From CAJQPP01 sp963793465 (GTDB lineage Bacteria; Planctomycetota; Planctomycetia; Pirellulales; Pirellulaceae): a DNA stretch of 64,000 nt. The notes under the pieces are model-generated. The model was not told the DNA's origin and made no database searches. It saw only the letters and a program-made list of their open reading frames with translations. The stretch is from assembly GCA_963793465.1 (NCBI GenBank), contig CAWCAJ010000004.1, positions 1 to 64,000 of the forward strand. Reading direction: 5' to 3'. Made by a program: the position numbers and the translations under genes. This document shows positions 1 to 8,028 of the stretch, piece after piece (position 1 is the first letter of the stretch; the number at the start of each line of letters is the position of its first letter).

Positions 1-558
1 TGGCGGTGATTGGTTGCCAGACTGATCGCCTTGATTTGGGAGCAAATTGGCAAAGTTCTTAACCGCATTTGCTACCTGCCCAGGGAACAAGTGGCCGTAG
101 GTGTCCATCGATAGCGTGATTGACTGGTGCCGCATCACCGCTTGGACATCCTTGGGATGACAACCACTCATCGCCAGCCAGGCCCCGCAAGTGTGCCGGA
201 GACTGTGAAAATCCAGTGTCTCTCCAGCCTGATTGCGTTCCAGCAGGAAATCACTCTTGAGACGTTCCTCAAGCAACACGGTGTCGTCTTGGGCTTCCTG
301 CAACCACAGGTCCCGAGCCAATGCCAAGTCCTTGCGGATCATTCTCGCCAAATTGGACTCATGGGGCATCCTGAACAGCTGCGACCCTTTGTCACAGGCC
401 TCGACGTGTGTTCGAAGTTGGGCCGCCAAGTCGGGCTGGACGTACTGCTTCGCTGATTGGCTGTTTTTTGTCTTGATTCCTTCCAGGGTCAAAAACGGCT
501 GGTCCAAATCAAGGTGCATCCAACTCCTTACGTTGAAGTTCACAAATGGCGTGCATAA
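1..558 (-). pseudogene. Tyrosine recombinase (phage integrase) remnant, catalytic C-terminus
   Basis: The minus strand is open from position 558 to the left edge. It reads as the catalytic half of a tyrosine recombinase: a beta-strand region with a likely catalytic Lys (GIKTKN), then FHSLRHTCGAWLA (the HxxR box), VMRHQSI, and MDTYGHLFP with the nucleophile Tyr. The N-terminal arm and core-binding domains are absent. The first catalytic Arg motif appears only in another frame just upstream (LQRKELDA, about 520-545), followed by a stop, so at least one frameshift separates it from the rest. The C-terminus appears to continue past position 1. I read it as the decayed integrase of a former mobile element. 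Family assignment is sure; the pseudogene status rests on the missing N-terminus and the frame break. Confidence 0.8.
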
Positions 559-1174
559 CTAGCTTGAACGCGGGAGTTTTTGAAGTTCCACTTTCCCCAC
601 CTCAGCCGTCCAGATAATGGCTGGTGCGGCCCACCCCCTCTTAAGTTCAATTCTCTGGGTGTTCCCTATCGCACTAGCCTCTTTTTTTGCTCTCACCACT
701 GTCTAAAACAGGGATTCAGTCTGTCATCGAAAAAACCTGGCCTTCATAGCATGGTCTTGAAACTGGAATAGACTTAGAATTTGCCACGCCTGGACTCGCC
801 TTTGCGCTTCCGCAAACACCAGAGTCACTCCTCCCAGGGCAGATAGCCATTGGTGCATTGCTCAACATGTCGACCAAACCTTTGATAGATGTGCTTTGAG
901 AACCGTGCGGACACCATCTTGGGTGCGGTTTCGTTAGACTCAAGCTTGTACAGCTTTTTCTAATCTTGAGCGAACGCGGGTATGGAAAATCCAAACTAAG
1001 ATTAGAGGCTCGGTGTGTGATCGTGTTTGTTAGTTACAAACGAAGCACCGAGTCGAAAGTTCCGATACGGTTTATTGGTCGACTTACCAAGACGGAGCCG
1101 TACCGGGTGACGAACTGCCGGCTGGCTAGTAAACCATTAATTACTCAAAGCAAGTTGGGAATCGGCGACATCCA
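559..1174. other. Intergenic stretch, no gene seen
   Basis: About 600 bases between the integrase remnant and the first intact gene. The short open frames here have no recognisable protein character. No terminator, tRNA or strong promoter was found by eye. Confidence 0.5.
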
Positions 1175-2158
1175 ATGAATGAACTGGGACACCTGGAGAG
1201 AGTTGAACTCCGCGAAATCTGGCGATCCGAAGCCAGCGACTTTACGCCCTGGCTGGCGCGAACGGAAAACCTGAAACGGTTGGGCCAGGCACTGGAGATG
1301 GAACTGGAATTGGAAGCACAAGAAAAAGGCGTCGGCCCATTTCGTGCGGACATCCTGTGCCGCGACATGCAGGAAGGCACCTGGGTGTTGATTGAAAACC
1401 AGTTGGAACGGACGGATCACATCCACCTGGGACAATTACTCACCTACACGGCGGGGCTGGACGCGGCAACCGTCGTCTGGATTGCACAGCGTTTCACCGA
1501 CGAACATCGCGCCGCGTTGGATTGGCTGAATGAAAAAACACCCAATGGCTTCGCTTTTTTTGGACTGGAGATTGAGTTATGGCGGATTGGCAACTCGCCC
1601 GCCGCGCCGAAATTCAATATCGTCAGTCGTCCCAATGAGTGGACACGATCGACTGTCAGAACCTTGGGAAATCCAGAACGAGCCCAGAACGCCGAACAGT
1701 ACTGGTCGGGGGTGTTGGCCGAACTGAAAGGCCAGGATTTTCTGCCCGATAACCCGCGACCCATGCGGAAGCATGACATGAAGTTTCCAGTAAGTTGGCA
1801 GGATTTCTGGCTCAAAGCCTACTTCAGCACCCAATACAAAAAGCTGGGTGTGTGGGTATCCTGCCGAGGACCTGCGTGGGAAGAAAACTATTCGCGGTTA
1901 CGGCAAAACAAAGCCGATATCGAAGCCCAGTTTAGGGAGCCGCTTGAATGGTGGGTAAACGACAATTCGGCCTCGCTGTTTTACGGTATTGAGAACGCGG
2001 ACCCTACCAACCGCGACGACTGGGCACGTCAGCATAAATTGTTGGCGGGCAAGCTGGCGACGCTCTACCATGCGGTGAACCCCTTGATCCGTGAAATGGA
2101 AAAAGACCCAGATGCGAACAGCTCGAGCCTTATGGATAACCCGACTCCGGGGAGCTAA
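1175..2158 (+). CDS. DUF4268 domain protein, PD-(D/E)XK nuclease-like
   Basis: This 327-aa protein has the DUF4268 pattern. A strand ending in RADIL is followed by WVLIENQLE and the motif THIGQLLTY-like DHIHLGQLLTYTAGLDA (residues about 60-105), which matches the D...ExQ core of the restriction-endonuclease-like fold. A C-terminal half (about 200-300) contains the Trp-rich segment seen in this family. Family members often sit in defence islands near restriction or BREX genes; their biochemical role is mostly uncharacterised. The next gene starts 10 bp downstream, so the two probably form one transcript. Assignment to the family is fairly secure; nuclease activity is inferred from the fold only. 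Confidence 0.75.
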   Translation: MNELGHLERVELREIWRSEASDFTPWLARTENLKRLGQALEMELELEAQEKGVGPFRADILCRDMQEGTWVLIENQLERTDHIHLGQLLTYTAGLDAATVVWIAQRFTDEHRAALDWLNEKTPNGFAFFGLEIELWRIGNSPAAPKFNIVSRPNEWTRSTVRTLGNPERAQNAEQYWSGVLAELKGQDFLPDNPRPMRKHDMKFPVSWQDFWLKAYFSTQYKKLGVWVSCRGPAWEENYSRLRQNKADIEAQFREPLEWWVNDNSASLFYGIENADPTNRDDWARQHKLLAGKLATLYHAVNPLIREMEKDPDANSSSLMDNPTPGS

Positions 2159-2167
2159 TACCTTTTT

Positions 2168-3157
2168 ATGAAGATCGAGATCGCAGAGTCGCTGTTCCTT
2201 TCCTGGTTAAGACACACGCGTGGCTGCCAGTTGGCACAGTTGAATTGGAAGACTTCCAAGACCTGGACGGCATCCAATCTGCCACGCCTGGAATCGTTGT
2301 TTGACCAAAGCCGTGACTATTTCTCAAACATGCACGAGATCGACCTGTTCGGCAAAAACCGCTCGGTTTCGCAGCTGTTACAGCAGGCAGAGATTGATGC
2401 CATCGGTATTTGTCAACTGGAGGAACGACCGACGGTGATTGCGGTTGATGTGGCGTTTCACGAAGGGGGCCTCAACTACGGCCCAAAGGCGAAGACTGTT
2501 TCCCGCGTCATGAAAAAGATTATCCGCACGGTGTTTGCCTTGGAGTGTTACTTCTCCGGGTATGCTCACGAGATCATCTTTGCCACCCCCAAGATCCACA
2601 ACGCTGTTCGTGAACCTCTGGAGGAGGCCATGCAGGCACTGGAACATTTCTTTGAAAGTACCGGTCTATCTGCCGAGTGCCGCGTTGTTGCCAACGACGA
2701 CTTCTTTACGGAGATTGTCGAGCCCGTGTCGGCGCTTTCCGGTGAAGTGGCGGACACCAGTGAGCTGTTCATGCGCGGCATGCAATTGCTGGGCATGGCG
2801 CCGGGGGCTTCGCGGGAAGCAACAGGTCGCGACCAGACGAAATCTGGCGACAAGGTGGGCGAAGCGGCCGAACTGCCAATTGGAAAGCTGGTTCAGCAGG
2901 AAATTGCGACTCTGCTGGAAAGCGGCCGTCTGAATCCGGATCAAATCCAACAACTTTGCAACGCGGAGTATTCCAGGGAAACATTCGGCCTGCGATATCC
3001 GGTATTGAAGCAATCGATGGATACCAATGAGCGATTTGATGACACTGGCCATGCTCGATACTATTCGCGAATCTATGAGGGCGGTTTCTTGCTGTGCAAC
3101 GATTGGTACGAACGCAATCGAGAAAGATTCCTCGAGTGGCTGCGTGCCGTTGAATAA
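2168..3157 (+). CDS. Hypothetical protein, possible nuclease-fold partner
   Basis: This 329-aa protein starts 10 bp after the DUF4268 gene. A GGGGAG ribosome-binding site lies at the end of the upstream gene. I do not recognise a named family. Residues about 75-110 contain IGICQLEERPTVIAVDVAFH followed by a Gly-Leu-Asn-Tyr segment, a beta-strand pattern (E..xxVDVAF) of the kind found in restriction-endonuclease-like folds. A Lys/Arg-rich helix follows, and a strand IIFATPK. The C-terminal third (about 270-329) has an aromatic segment with RYYSR and WLRAVE. The close linkage suggests a two-gene unit with the upstream protein. Function unknown. Confidence 0.6.
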   Translation: MKIEIAESLFLSWLRHTRGCQLAQLNWKTSKTWTASNLPRLESLFDQSRDYFSNMHEIDLFGKNRSVSQLLQQAEIDAIGICQLEERPTVIAVDVAFHEGGLNYGPKAKTVSRVMKKIIRTVFALECYFSGYAHEIIFATPKIHNAVREPLEEAMQALEHFFESTGLSAECRVVANDDFFTEIVEPVSALSGEVADTSELFMRGMQLLGMAPGASREATGRDQTKSGDKVGEAAELPIGKLVQQEIATLLESGRLNPDQIQQLCNAEYSRETFGLRYPVLKQSMDTNERFDDTGHARYYSRIYEGGFLLCNDWYERNRERFLEWLRAVE

Positions 3158-4635
3158 ACAAGTCCGATTTGACAAACTCAGGACTCTTTCAGCGACAGGA
3201 TAAGGTGCCGACGGAAATTGCATTTGATTGAATTCAACGAGCCGTTGGAAAAGACGTCCATCGACCCATCAACAACACTGTGCATGCGAGCCGCAAGCCA
3301 GTCACAACTACGAAGGGCATTTTTTTGGCTGCACGGATCGAAGTGTGATTAAGCATATGCCTGTGTCGGTGGGCCTCGGGGGACCTGGATTTCATCCGAT
3401 GTGAAACGGATACACAGTTAACTTTTTTCTGGTAATTCCACGTCGTCCGTTTCGACAGAAATCCGACGTCACCTTCAAAATGGCCGACAACACTTGTAAT
3501 GGCGAAGCCTTAGCATTTGACATGCTAAGGCCCTTGGAACACGAACCAATAGTAGGACAAATTTCAACGATCACCGTTCATCGTTGGCTGCCGACATTCA
3601 ACATATTGCAAAACATCAGCATGAAGTCCGTCGCACGTATAGAACGAAGATTACATACCAATTCTCTTTCTAGGTAACGACGCTTCCAACTTTATTGGAA
3701 ATTGTTACGGAAAACTTGTCCAAGTAATCGATTTCTAACAACCGTGTATAAGAGTCTGTTAGCTCGGTCAGTATTACATAGATTGCCATCCAGATTAATG
3801 CATTGAAGGTTGGCGACTGTATTGAATTGGACTTGTGAAGGTTTTGGAAAAGCGAGCCATGCCGACGATGACAATGGCGGTGGTGAAACAGTGGTTTGAA
3901 GTAACGTGGGAACTAAGATTGGCACCAGTGGTTTCGAACAATGCGACTCGTTTCCTTAAACTGGTCCCACATGGAAAACAATCAGACTGCATAAGTTTGA
4001 ACTCATTACAAGAAACGTTCGATAGATGGTAGCTGAATCAATAATTCCTCAAATTTGCTAGTCCGATATCCACGTCCGAAAGTATGATCTGTTTCGGGTG
4101 CAAGTCACGGCTTGAGAGTGTTCCCCAGTGGAAACGATGTTGATGCCGCGTGAACCTCCACCGGTCTCGGCCAGCTGTGGGAGCGACCTCAGGGTTCGAT
4201 TCTGTGAACGCGCTAATCCTGGAAAATCACTCCCAACTATTGGAGGATTTCCATTGCGGAATCATGGAAATCTACGTTCCTGAAATCAGATTGAGATCAT
4301 GTAAGCTGCCGAGCTGTATCTGCAGGTCGACGCCCCGGGATCAAGCCAACTCCCGCGACTGGCGTCAATTCTTGGTCTCTGGAATGGGTTTCAGTGATTC
4401 GCCATTCAGGTTTCAGTGTACTTGCACTTTGGAAACCGACTGCAACCCAGAAAGTAACCCGGGATATCCGGATCCCTGGCCTGCCGATAAACCAATCTGG
4501 ATTCAAACCCTCTCTCCTGACAACGCGGACAAAAAGTTCCTCATCCCCTTCACTGTTGGCATCATACCTCGGTCACTTCCTGACAAGGGACACACCGAGT
4601 GGCATCGGGTACGACATCCAGGCGTTCCGGTGGAA
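3158..4635. other. Long intergenic stretch, no gene seen
   Basis: Nearly 1.5 kb between convergent gene groups. Frames are short or lack protein-like composition; the long plus-strand frame entering from 4150 is antisense to the DUF413-like and MotB-like genes. A perfect inverted repeat, CCTTAGCAT..ATGCTAAGG, lies near 3508-3532. No function assigned. Confidence 0.45.
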
Positions 4636-4953
4636 TCAAGTTCGCGCAAATCTGACATAGTCGAACCGGGATATCCACGTAATGTGTTCCGTGGCATCGT
4701 CGGTGATGGATTGGAATCCGGCCTGGGCAATCTGCGATGGAGTAACCCCTTGATCCGCGGCAATCCGTTTCAGTCTGTGATACGCGATCTCATGGTCGGT
4801 TTCTGGTGCCGCATTGCCCAGGCAGACCTCCCGGAAATGCTGTTGAGCAGCGGTGTCGGGAACATGTTCCCCCGTATCCAACGAATCGTAGAAGTCAAAG
4901 TGTTGCGACAGCAGCTCCTTGCATCGATCCGTCAATTGGATTTGCTCGTTCAT
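4636..4953 (-). CDS. DUF413-like small protein
   Basis: This 105-aa protein is the last gene of the minus-strand MotAB-like operon, 46 bp after the MotB-like gene. The start at 4953 is chosen because GGGAGG lies 5 bp upstream; an open extension further upstream would start inside the preceding gene. Residues about 8-65 resemble DUF413 (the MaoP/YifE family): a helix KELLSQHFDFYDSLDTGEH, then P-T spacing, FREVCLGNAAPET and a terminal helix. Known DUF413 members in gammaproteobacteria include MaoP, linked to chromosome organisation. The C-terminal 40 residues differ from that family. The alignment was made from memory, so the family call is tentative. Confidence 0.55.
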   Translation of the reverse strand: MNEQIQLTDRCKELLSQHFDFYDSLDTGEHVPDTAAQQHFREVCLGNAAPETDHEIAYHRLKRIAADQGVTPSQIAQAGFQSITDDATEHITWISRFDYVRFART

Positions 4954-4999
4954 GAGAACCTCCCGGTACTTGTAAAACTTCAAAAAGAGAGACATTTGA

Positions 5000-5998
5000 T
5001 TACTCTGGAAGCTTGGGAACTCCGGAGATGTAACCACCAGGTGTCAGGACTTGTTCCCGAAGCCACTCTGGCGGGCTGCCTTGCAATCCCTCCAGATCCA
5101 ACATCGCACCACGTCCGTCCAGCGAAAGCAGAATCTCACGCGTGTCCTTGTGCATCAGTTTCACTCCATTAATGTGAATCGCCTTTTTGTCGGTATCGAT
5201 TCGTAACGCAACTTTGGGGTACATTCCATCCGCGGCGGACCCCTCTTCGCGATAGATCATGGCCAGCTGCAACATAATTTCCTGCTCGTCGTCAGGTAAT
5301 ACGCGACTGTCACCGCTGAGGTAGCCACACAGTTGAGTGTGATAGTAAATTCCAACGTCGGAGTTCGTCAGGCGATAGGAATTCCCTTCCGGAATCACTT
5401 CGGTGTATTGGGAGAACGCCGTGTACAGGGATTTCATTTCCTGCAGAGTGAAGCCTCTTTGGCCCTGCGTGGAGGCTGAAATGGCCATTAATTCCATGCG
5501 TTTACGGGCCAGATAATCATCAAAAGACTCGCCGGATGTCCGCCGATCGGCATGATTGACATCCCGGGAGGGCACAAAGAAAAATCGATCGGTCTTGTAG
5601 TTGTAGGCAATCGTCAACGCTGCCGGTTCACGAGCACCGGTAAACCTCTGCTCGCCAGCCAAGGCTGCCATCTGGTTGGCAACCTGTGTGCTTTGACTCT
5701 CGATTTCTTCCGCTCGGGCCTGCAATCGATTCTTCAAGCGATTGATCTGCTGTTCCTGATTTTGCAGCTTCTCTGACAACTCAGCCACCTCCTCTGGCGT
5801 CAACGAGGTCAGTTGTGCTTCCTCGACAACCTCCACCGGTTCGGTGGGCGTCAATTCCGCACGCACCCGTTGGCTGACCTCGATGGCCAGTGCCATCACG
5901 AACAACACCATGACCACCAGGGCACAGAACATCAGATCGGCGAACGTCTCGTGGGATCCGCCATGGGATGACGTGTAATCATCATTCAGTGACTTCAT
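5000..5998 (-). CDS. MotB/ExbD/ZorB-like membrane protein
   Basis: This 332-aa protein has one N-terminal membrane segment (about 19-42). An Asp at residue 21 sits at its start (ETFADLMFCALVVMVLFVMA), the placement of the proton-binding Asp in MotB and ExbD stators. A Glu/Gln-rich coiled coil follows (about 65-115). The C-terminal domain of about 200 residues is not the OmpA-like peptidoglycan-binding domain of MotB and I do not recognise it. The start codon overlaps the stop of the MotA-like gene (ATGA), so the two are translationally coupled. Together they resemble the ZorA-ZorB proton channel of Zorya defence, but no zorC, zorD, zorE or other Zorya effector is visible nearby. Confidence 0.75.
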   Translation of the reverse strand: MKSLNDDYTSSHGGSHETFADLMFCALVVMVLFVMALAIEVSQRVRAELTPTEPVEVVEEAQLTSLTPEEVAELSEKLQNQEQQINRLKNRLQARAEEIESQSTQVANQMAALAGEQRFTGAREPAALTIAYNYKTDRFFFVPSRDVNHADRRTSGESFDDYLARKRMELMAISASTQGQRGFTLQEMKSLYTAFSQYTEVIPEGNSYRLTNSDVGIYYHTQLCGYLSGDSRVLPDDEQEIMLQLAMIYREEGSAADGMYPKVALRIDTDKKAIHINGVKLMHKDTREILLSLDGRGAMLDLEGLQGSPPEWLREQVLTPGGYISGVPKLPE

Positions 5999-7032
5999 TG
6001 AATGGGGCTCCCTTCACGGGCTTGTTGCTTCAGGCGGGGCACGATCGACACTTCCGCCGTGGAGGCCACGTAGGAGACCAGGTGATCCACGTTTGACGTG
6101 TAAACGTTGTTCAGAATTCGCAGCACGACACTGCCCAGGATGGCGCCCACCAGCGTTGTATTGAAGGCTGTTCCCAGTCCGGACATGGTGGATCGCATGC
6201 CCGCCAACAGATCTTTGGACTGTCCATCGTCCCCCAACGACGAGAGCGTCGCGCTGAGCCCGTCCGTCATACTGATCAACCCCACGATCGTGCCGATCAG
6301 CCCCAGCGTGACCAGGACGCCAGACAGGATATCCACGATCTTGGACTTGGCCATCATGCGGCTGTACAGCAACGTGATTAAACTGTCCTGCGAAAACTTG
6401 TCATCGAACCGGGCAATACTGGCCAAGTCCATGATGTGGTGGTGCAGCACGCCGGCGGCCGGCCCTTGCGTAACCCGCTGCAGCCCGCCCATCTTCTTCA
6501 GATCAATCATGCAAACGGCCGCGCAAACGTATTCCATTCGCAAGCGGAGCATGCTGCGGAAATTGACCGCCAACCCCAACAGGAACAAGCCGAAAATCAC
6601 GAACGTCAGGTAGCTGGAGTCATTGAACAGTGCCGACACCATGTACTTGCCAGCGAACACAATCAACAGTGCCGCCAAAATCACCGCGTACAGCGACCAT
6701 TCTCGCAGGGGATCGCGGTCCAGTTGAATATCCTTTGTCTGCTGTTGTTTCTGGGCGGCCCGGTTCACCAGCGCTTTCTTGGTGGCCTCTGTCCGCTCAT
6801 CACGCATCGTTTGGCGATTGGCCTGCAACTCAGCCCTGCGAGCCTCCTCCTGACGATACTCTTTTTCGCCAGGCACCAGGAACTTGGTACCGCAATCCGG
6901 GCAATGATCCGTGCCACCAGCGTCGTTCAAAGACGACGACAGTTTCTGATGACAGGCCGGGCAGGGATAAGCTACGGCGACACCCAGTTTGCCGCGTTTG
7001 ATGGTGTAGTCTTTGACGGTATGCAAAGACAT
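5995..7032 (-). CDS. MotA/TolQ/ExbB proton-channel family protein with zinc ribbon
   Basis: The frame begins at or before 7032. An ATG there has GAGGGAG about 12 bp upstream; an in-frame TTG at 7092 has none. A zinc ribbon (CPACHQKL...CPDCGTKF) comes first, then a charged coiled region, then two membrane segments (about 125-145 and 150-170). The MotA_ExbB core follows, with VLVTLGLIGTIVGLISM and GLGTAFNTTLVGAILGSVV. Known homologues form a pentameric channel around a MotB-like dimer and couple ion flow to motion or force. The gene overlaps the MotB-like gene. The segment at 7045-7288 in another frame encodes a second zinc ribbon that probably belongs to the same protein. Confidence 0.78.
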   Translation of the reverse strand: MSLHTVKDYTIKRGKLGVAVAYPCPACHQKLSSSLNDAGGTDHCPDCGTKFLVPGEKEYRQEEARRAELQANRQTMRDERTEATKKALVNRAAQKQQQTKDIQLDRDPLREWSLYAVILAALLIVFAGKYMVSALFNDSSYLTFVIFGLFLLGLAVNFRSMLRLRMEYVCAAVCMIDLKKMGGLQRVTQGPAAGVLHHHIMDLASIARFDDKFSQDSLITLLYSRMMAKSKIVDILSGVLVTLGLIGTIVGLISMTDGLSATLSSLGDDGQSKDLLAGMRSTMSGLGTAFNTTLVGAILGSVVLRILNNVYTSNVDHLVSYVASTAEVSIVPRLKQQAREGSPIQ

Positions 7033-7044
7033 TTTCTGAATCGG

Positions 7045-7288
7045 CTCCCTCAAGTTCGAGGAACGAAATCGGATCAGGTTGTGAAAGTTCAAACTGGTCA
7101 GTGGGCTGCCATGCGGTTTCCAGCGAACTCGATTCCAGCAGTGCCAGTCCGGACCCGGTCAGAGGCTCCAAGTGAACATCCGCTGGAACTTTGGATTTGT
7201 GATTGCACTTGGGGCACTTTACGCTGCGACCCGCATAGCTCTCGCTGACCTTTTTTCGATAGGCGCATTGCGGGCAGGTAAAGTCCAT
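7045..7288 (-). CDS. N-terminal zinc-ribbon segment, probably of the MotA-like protein (frameshift)
   Basis: This frame opens with ATG at 7288, preceded by CGGAGA at 4-5 bp. It encodes MDFTCPQCAYRKK and then VKCPKCNHKSKV, a planctomycete-style zinc ribbon, followed by about 45 acidic linker residues. After about 7045 the frame turns into non-protein-like sequence, while the -1/+1 frame becomes the MotA-like protein. The simplest reading is one protein of about 430 aa with two zinc ribbons, interrupted by a single-base indel near 7045 (AAAA run). A separate short protein followed by re-initiation at 7032 is the alternative. Confidence 0.55.
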
Positions 7289-7375
7289 GAATTCTCCGGG
7301 GTGATCAAGGAAGGGAAGCCGAGGAAAGTCTGGCGTGAACCGCTCGGGTTCACAAAGTCGGTGGCATCTAGTGGC

Positions 7376-7457
<82 letters not shown>

Positions 7458-7470
7458 CCTTGCCAGACCA

Positions 7471-7674
7471 CTAAAGGCCCCAGGCTTCATCGCCGTCCAA
7501 CAGGTTTATCCCGTCGTACTGCTGTTGACTAAAGGGGATTTCCGGGGCTGGCGTACCACCGCCGAAGCGGTCTGCAAGCTGTTCTTTCCAGCAGTCGTAA
7601 ACTTCCCAGGAATCCGAATCCAACAACGGCATTTCGGCGATATCGAGGCAACAAGCGCAAGTGAAATTGGACAA
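7471..7674 (-). CDS. Small acidic protein, first gene of the sigma-54-driven MotAB-like operon
   Basis: This 67-aa frame is read from a TTG at 7674 because GGGAGAG lies 7 bp upstream and no ATG fits. The start is 70 nt downstream of the predicted start point of the sigma-54 promoter at 7755-7771. The sequence is protein-like: FTCACCLDIAEM with a Cys cluster, then an acidic and Trp-containing tail ending DGDEAWGL. I do not recognise a family. The frame is open further upstream, but that part overlaps the promoter and reads poorly. Function unknown. Confidence 0.5.
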   Translation of the reverse strand: MSNFTCACCLDIAEMPLLDSDSWEVYDCWKEQLADRFGGGTPAPEIPFSQQQYDGINLLDGDEAWGL

Positions 7675-7754
7675 GGCGACACTCTCCCAAGACCAGACAC
7701 GGGCTCGTCGGGAGCAACACCAGGATCTCCCGAACAACAACACGGAAGAGGTAA

Positions 7755-7771
7755 AGCAAGCAGCGTGCCAA
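7755..7771 (-). promoter_or_regulatory. Sigma-54 (-24/-12) promoter before the MotAB-like operon
   Basis: Read on the minus strand the site is TTGGCACGCTGCTTGCT. It has GG and GC exactly 10 bp apart and a full match to the TTGGCAC-N4/5-TTGC consensus. The expected transcript start is near 7744, just before the 67-aa gene and the MotA-like gene. It is almost identical to the three sites at 9790, 25154 and 26767. Confidence 0.8.
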
Positions 7772-8028
7772 TGAAAAATCACCGGTCAATTAGCGAAAAA
7801 CAAGGCGTTTTGCGATGTTCAATCTCAATCCGCGACAAGGGAATTTGTGAGTGAACAAGAAAATTTGCCTGGTGACGTTAAGCCCTGGCAAATAGTCGGT
7901 CCCATCTATCGTCAGGGCTACACGATCGATAACCCCGTCAACTATTATTGGTTGGCTTGGCCTACGAAACCGAAGGCCGAAGGAAAGCGCCAATCGCCGC
8001 AGGATTTAACGAACAAAAGAGCTTGCCC

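Noticed and set aside
3916..3935. TTGGCACCAGTGG, resembling a sigma-54 -24 box
   Set aside because: No GC at the required 10-bp spacing and no gene follows.
4315..4475. Clusters of restriction sites (PstI, SalI, SmaI, EcoRV, BamHI) resembling a vector polylinker
   Set aside because: Site order and spacing do not match a known polylinker as I remember them, and the flanks show no vector sequence; probably coincidence.
4150..5172. Long plus-strand open frame of 340 codons
   Set aside because: Its second half is antisense to the DUF413-like and MotB-like genes, its first half is not protein-like, and it has no ribosome-binding site.
4636..7288. Calling the minus-strand operon a complete Zorya system
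   Set aside because: No zorC, zorD, zorE or other known Zorya effector is present, and the MotB-like C-terminal domain differs from ZorB.
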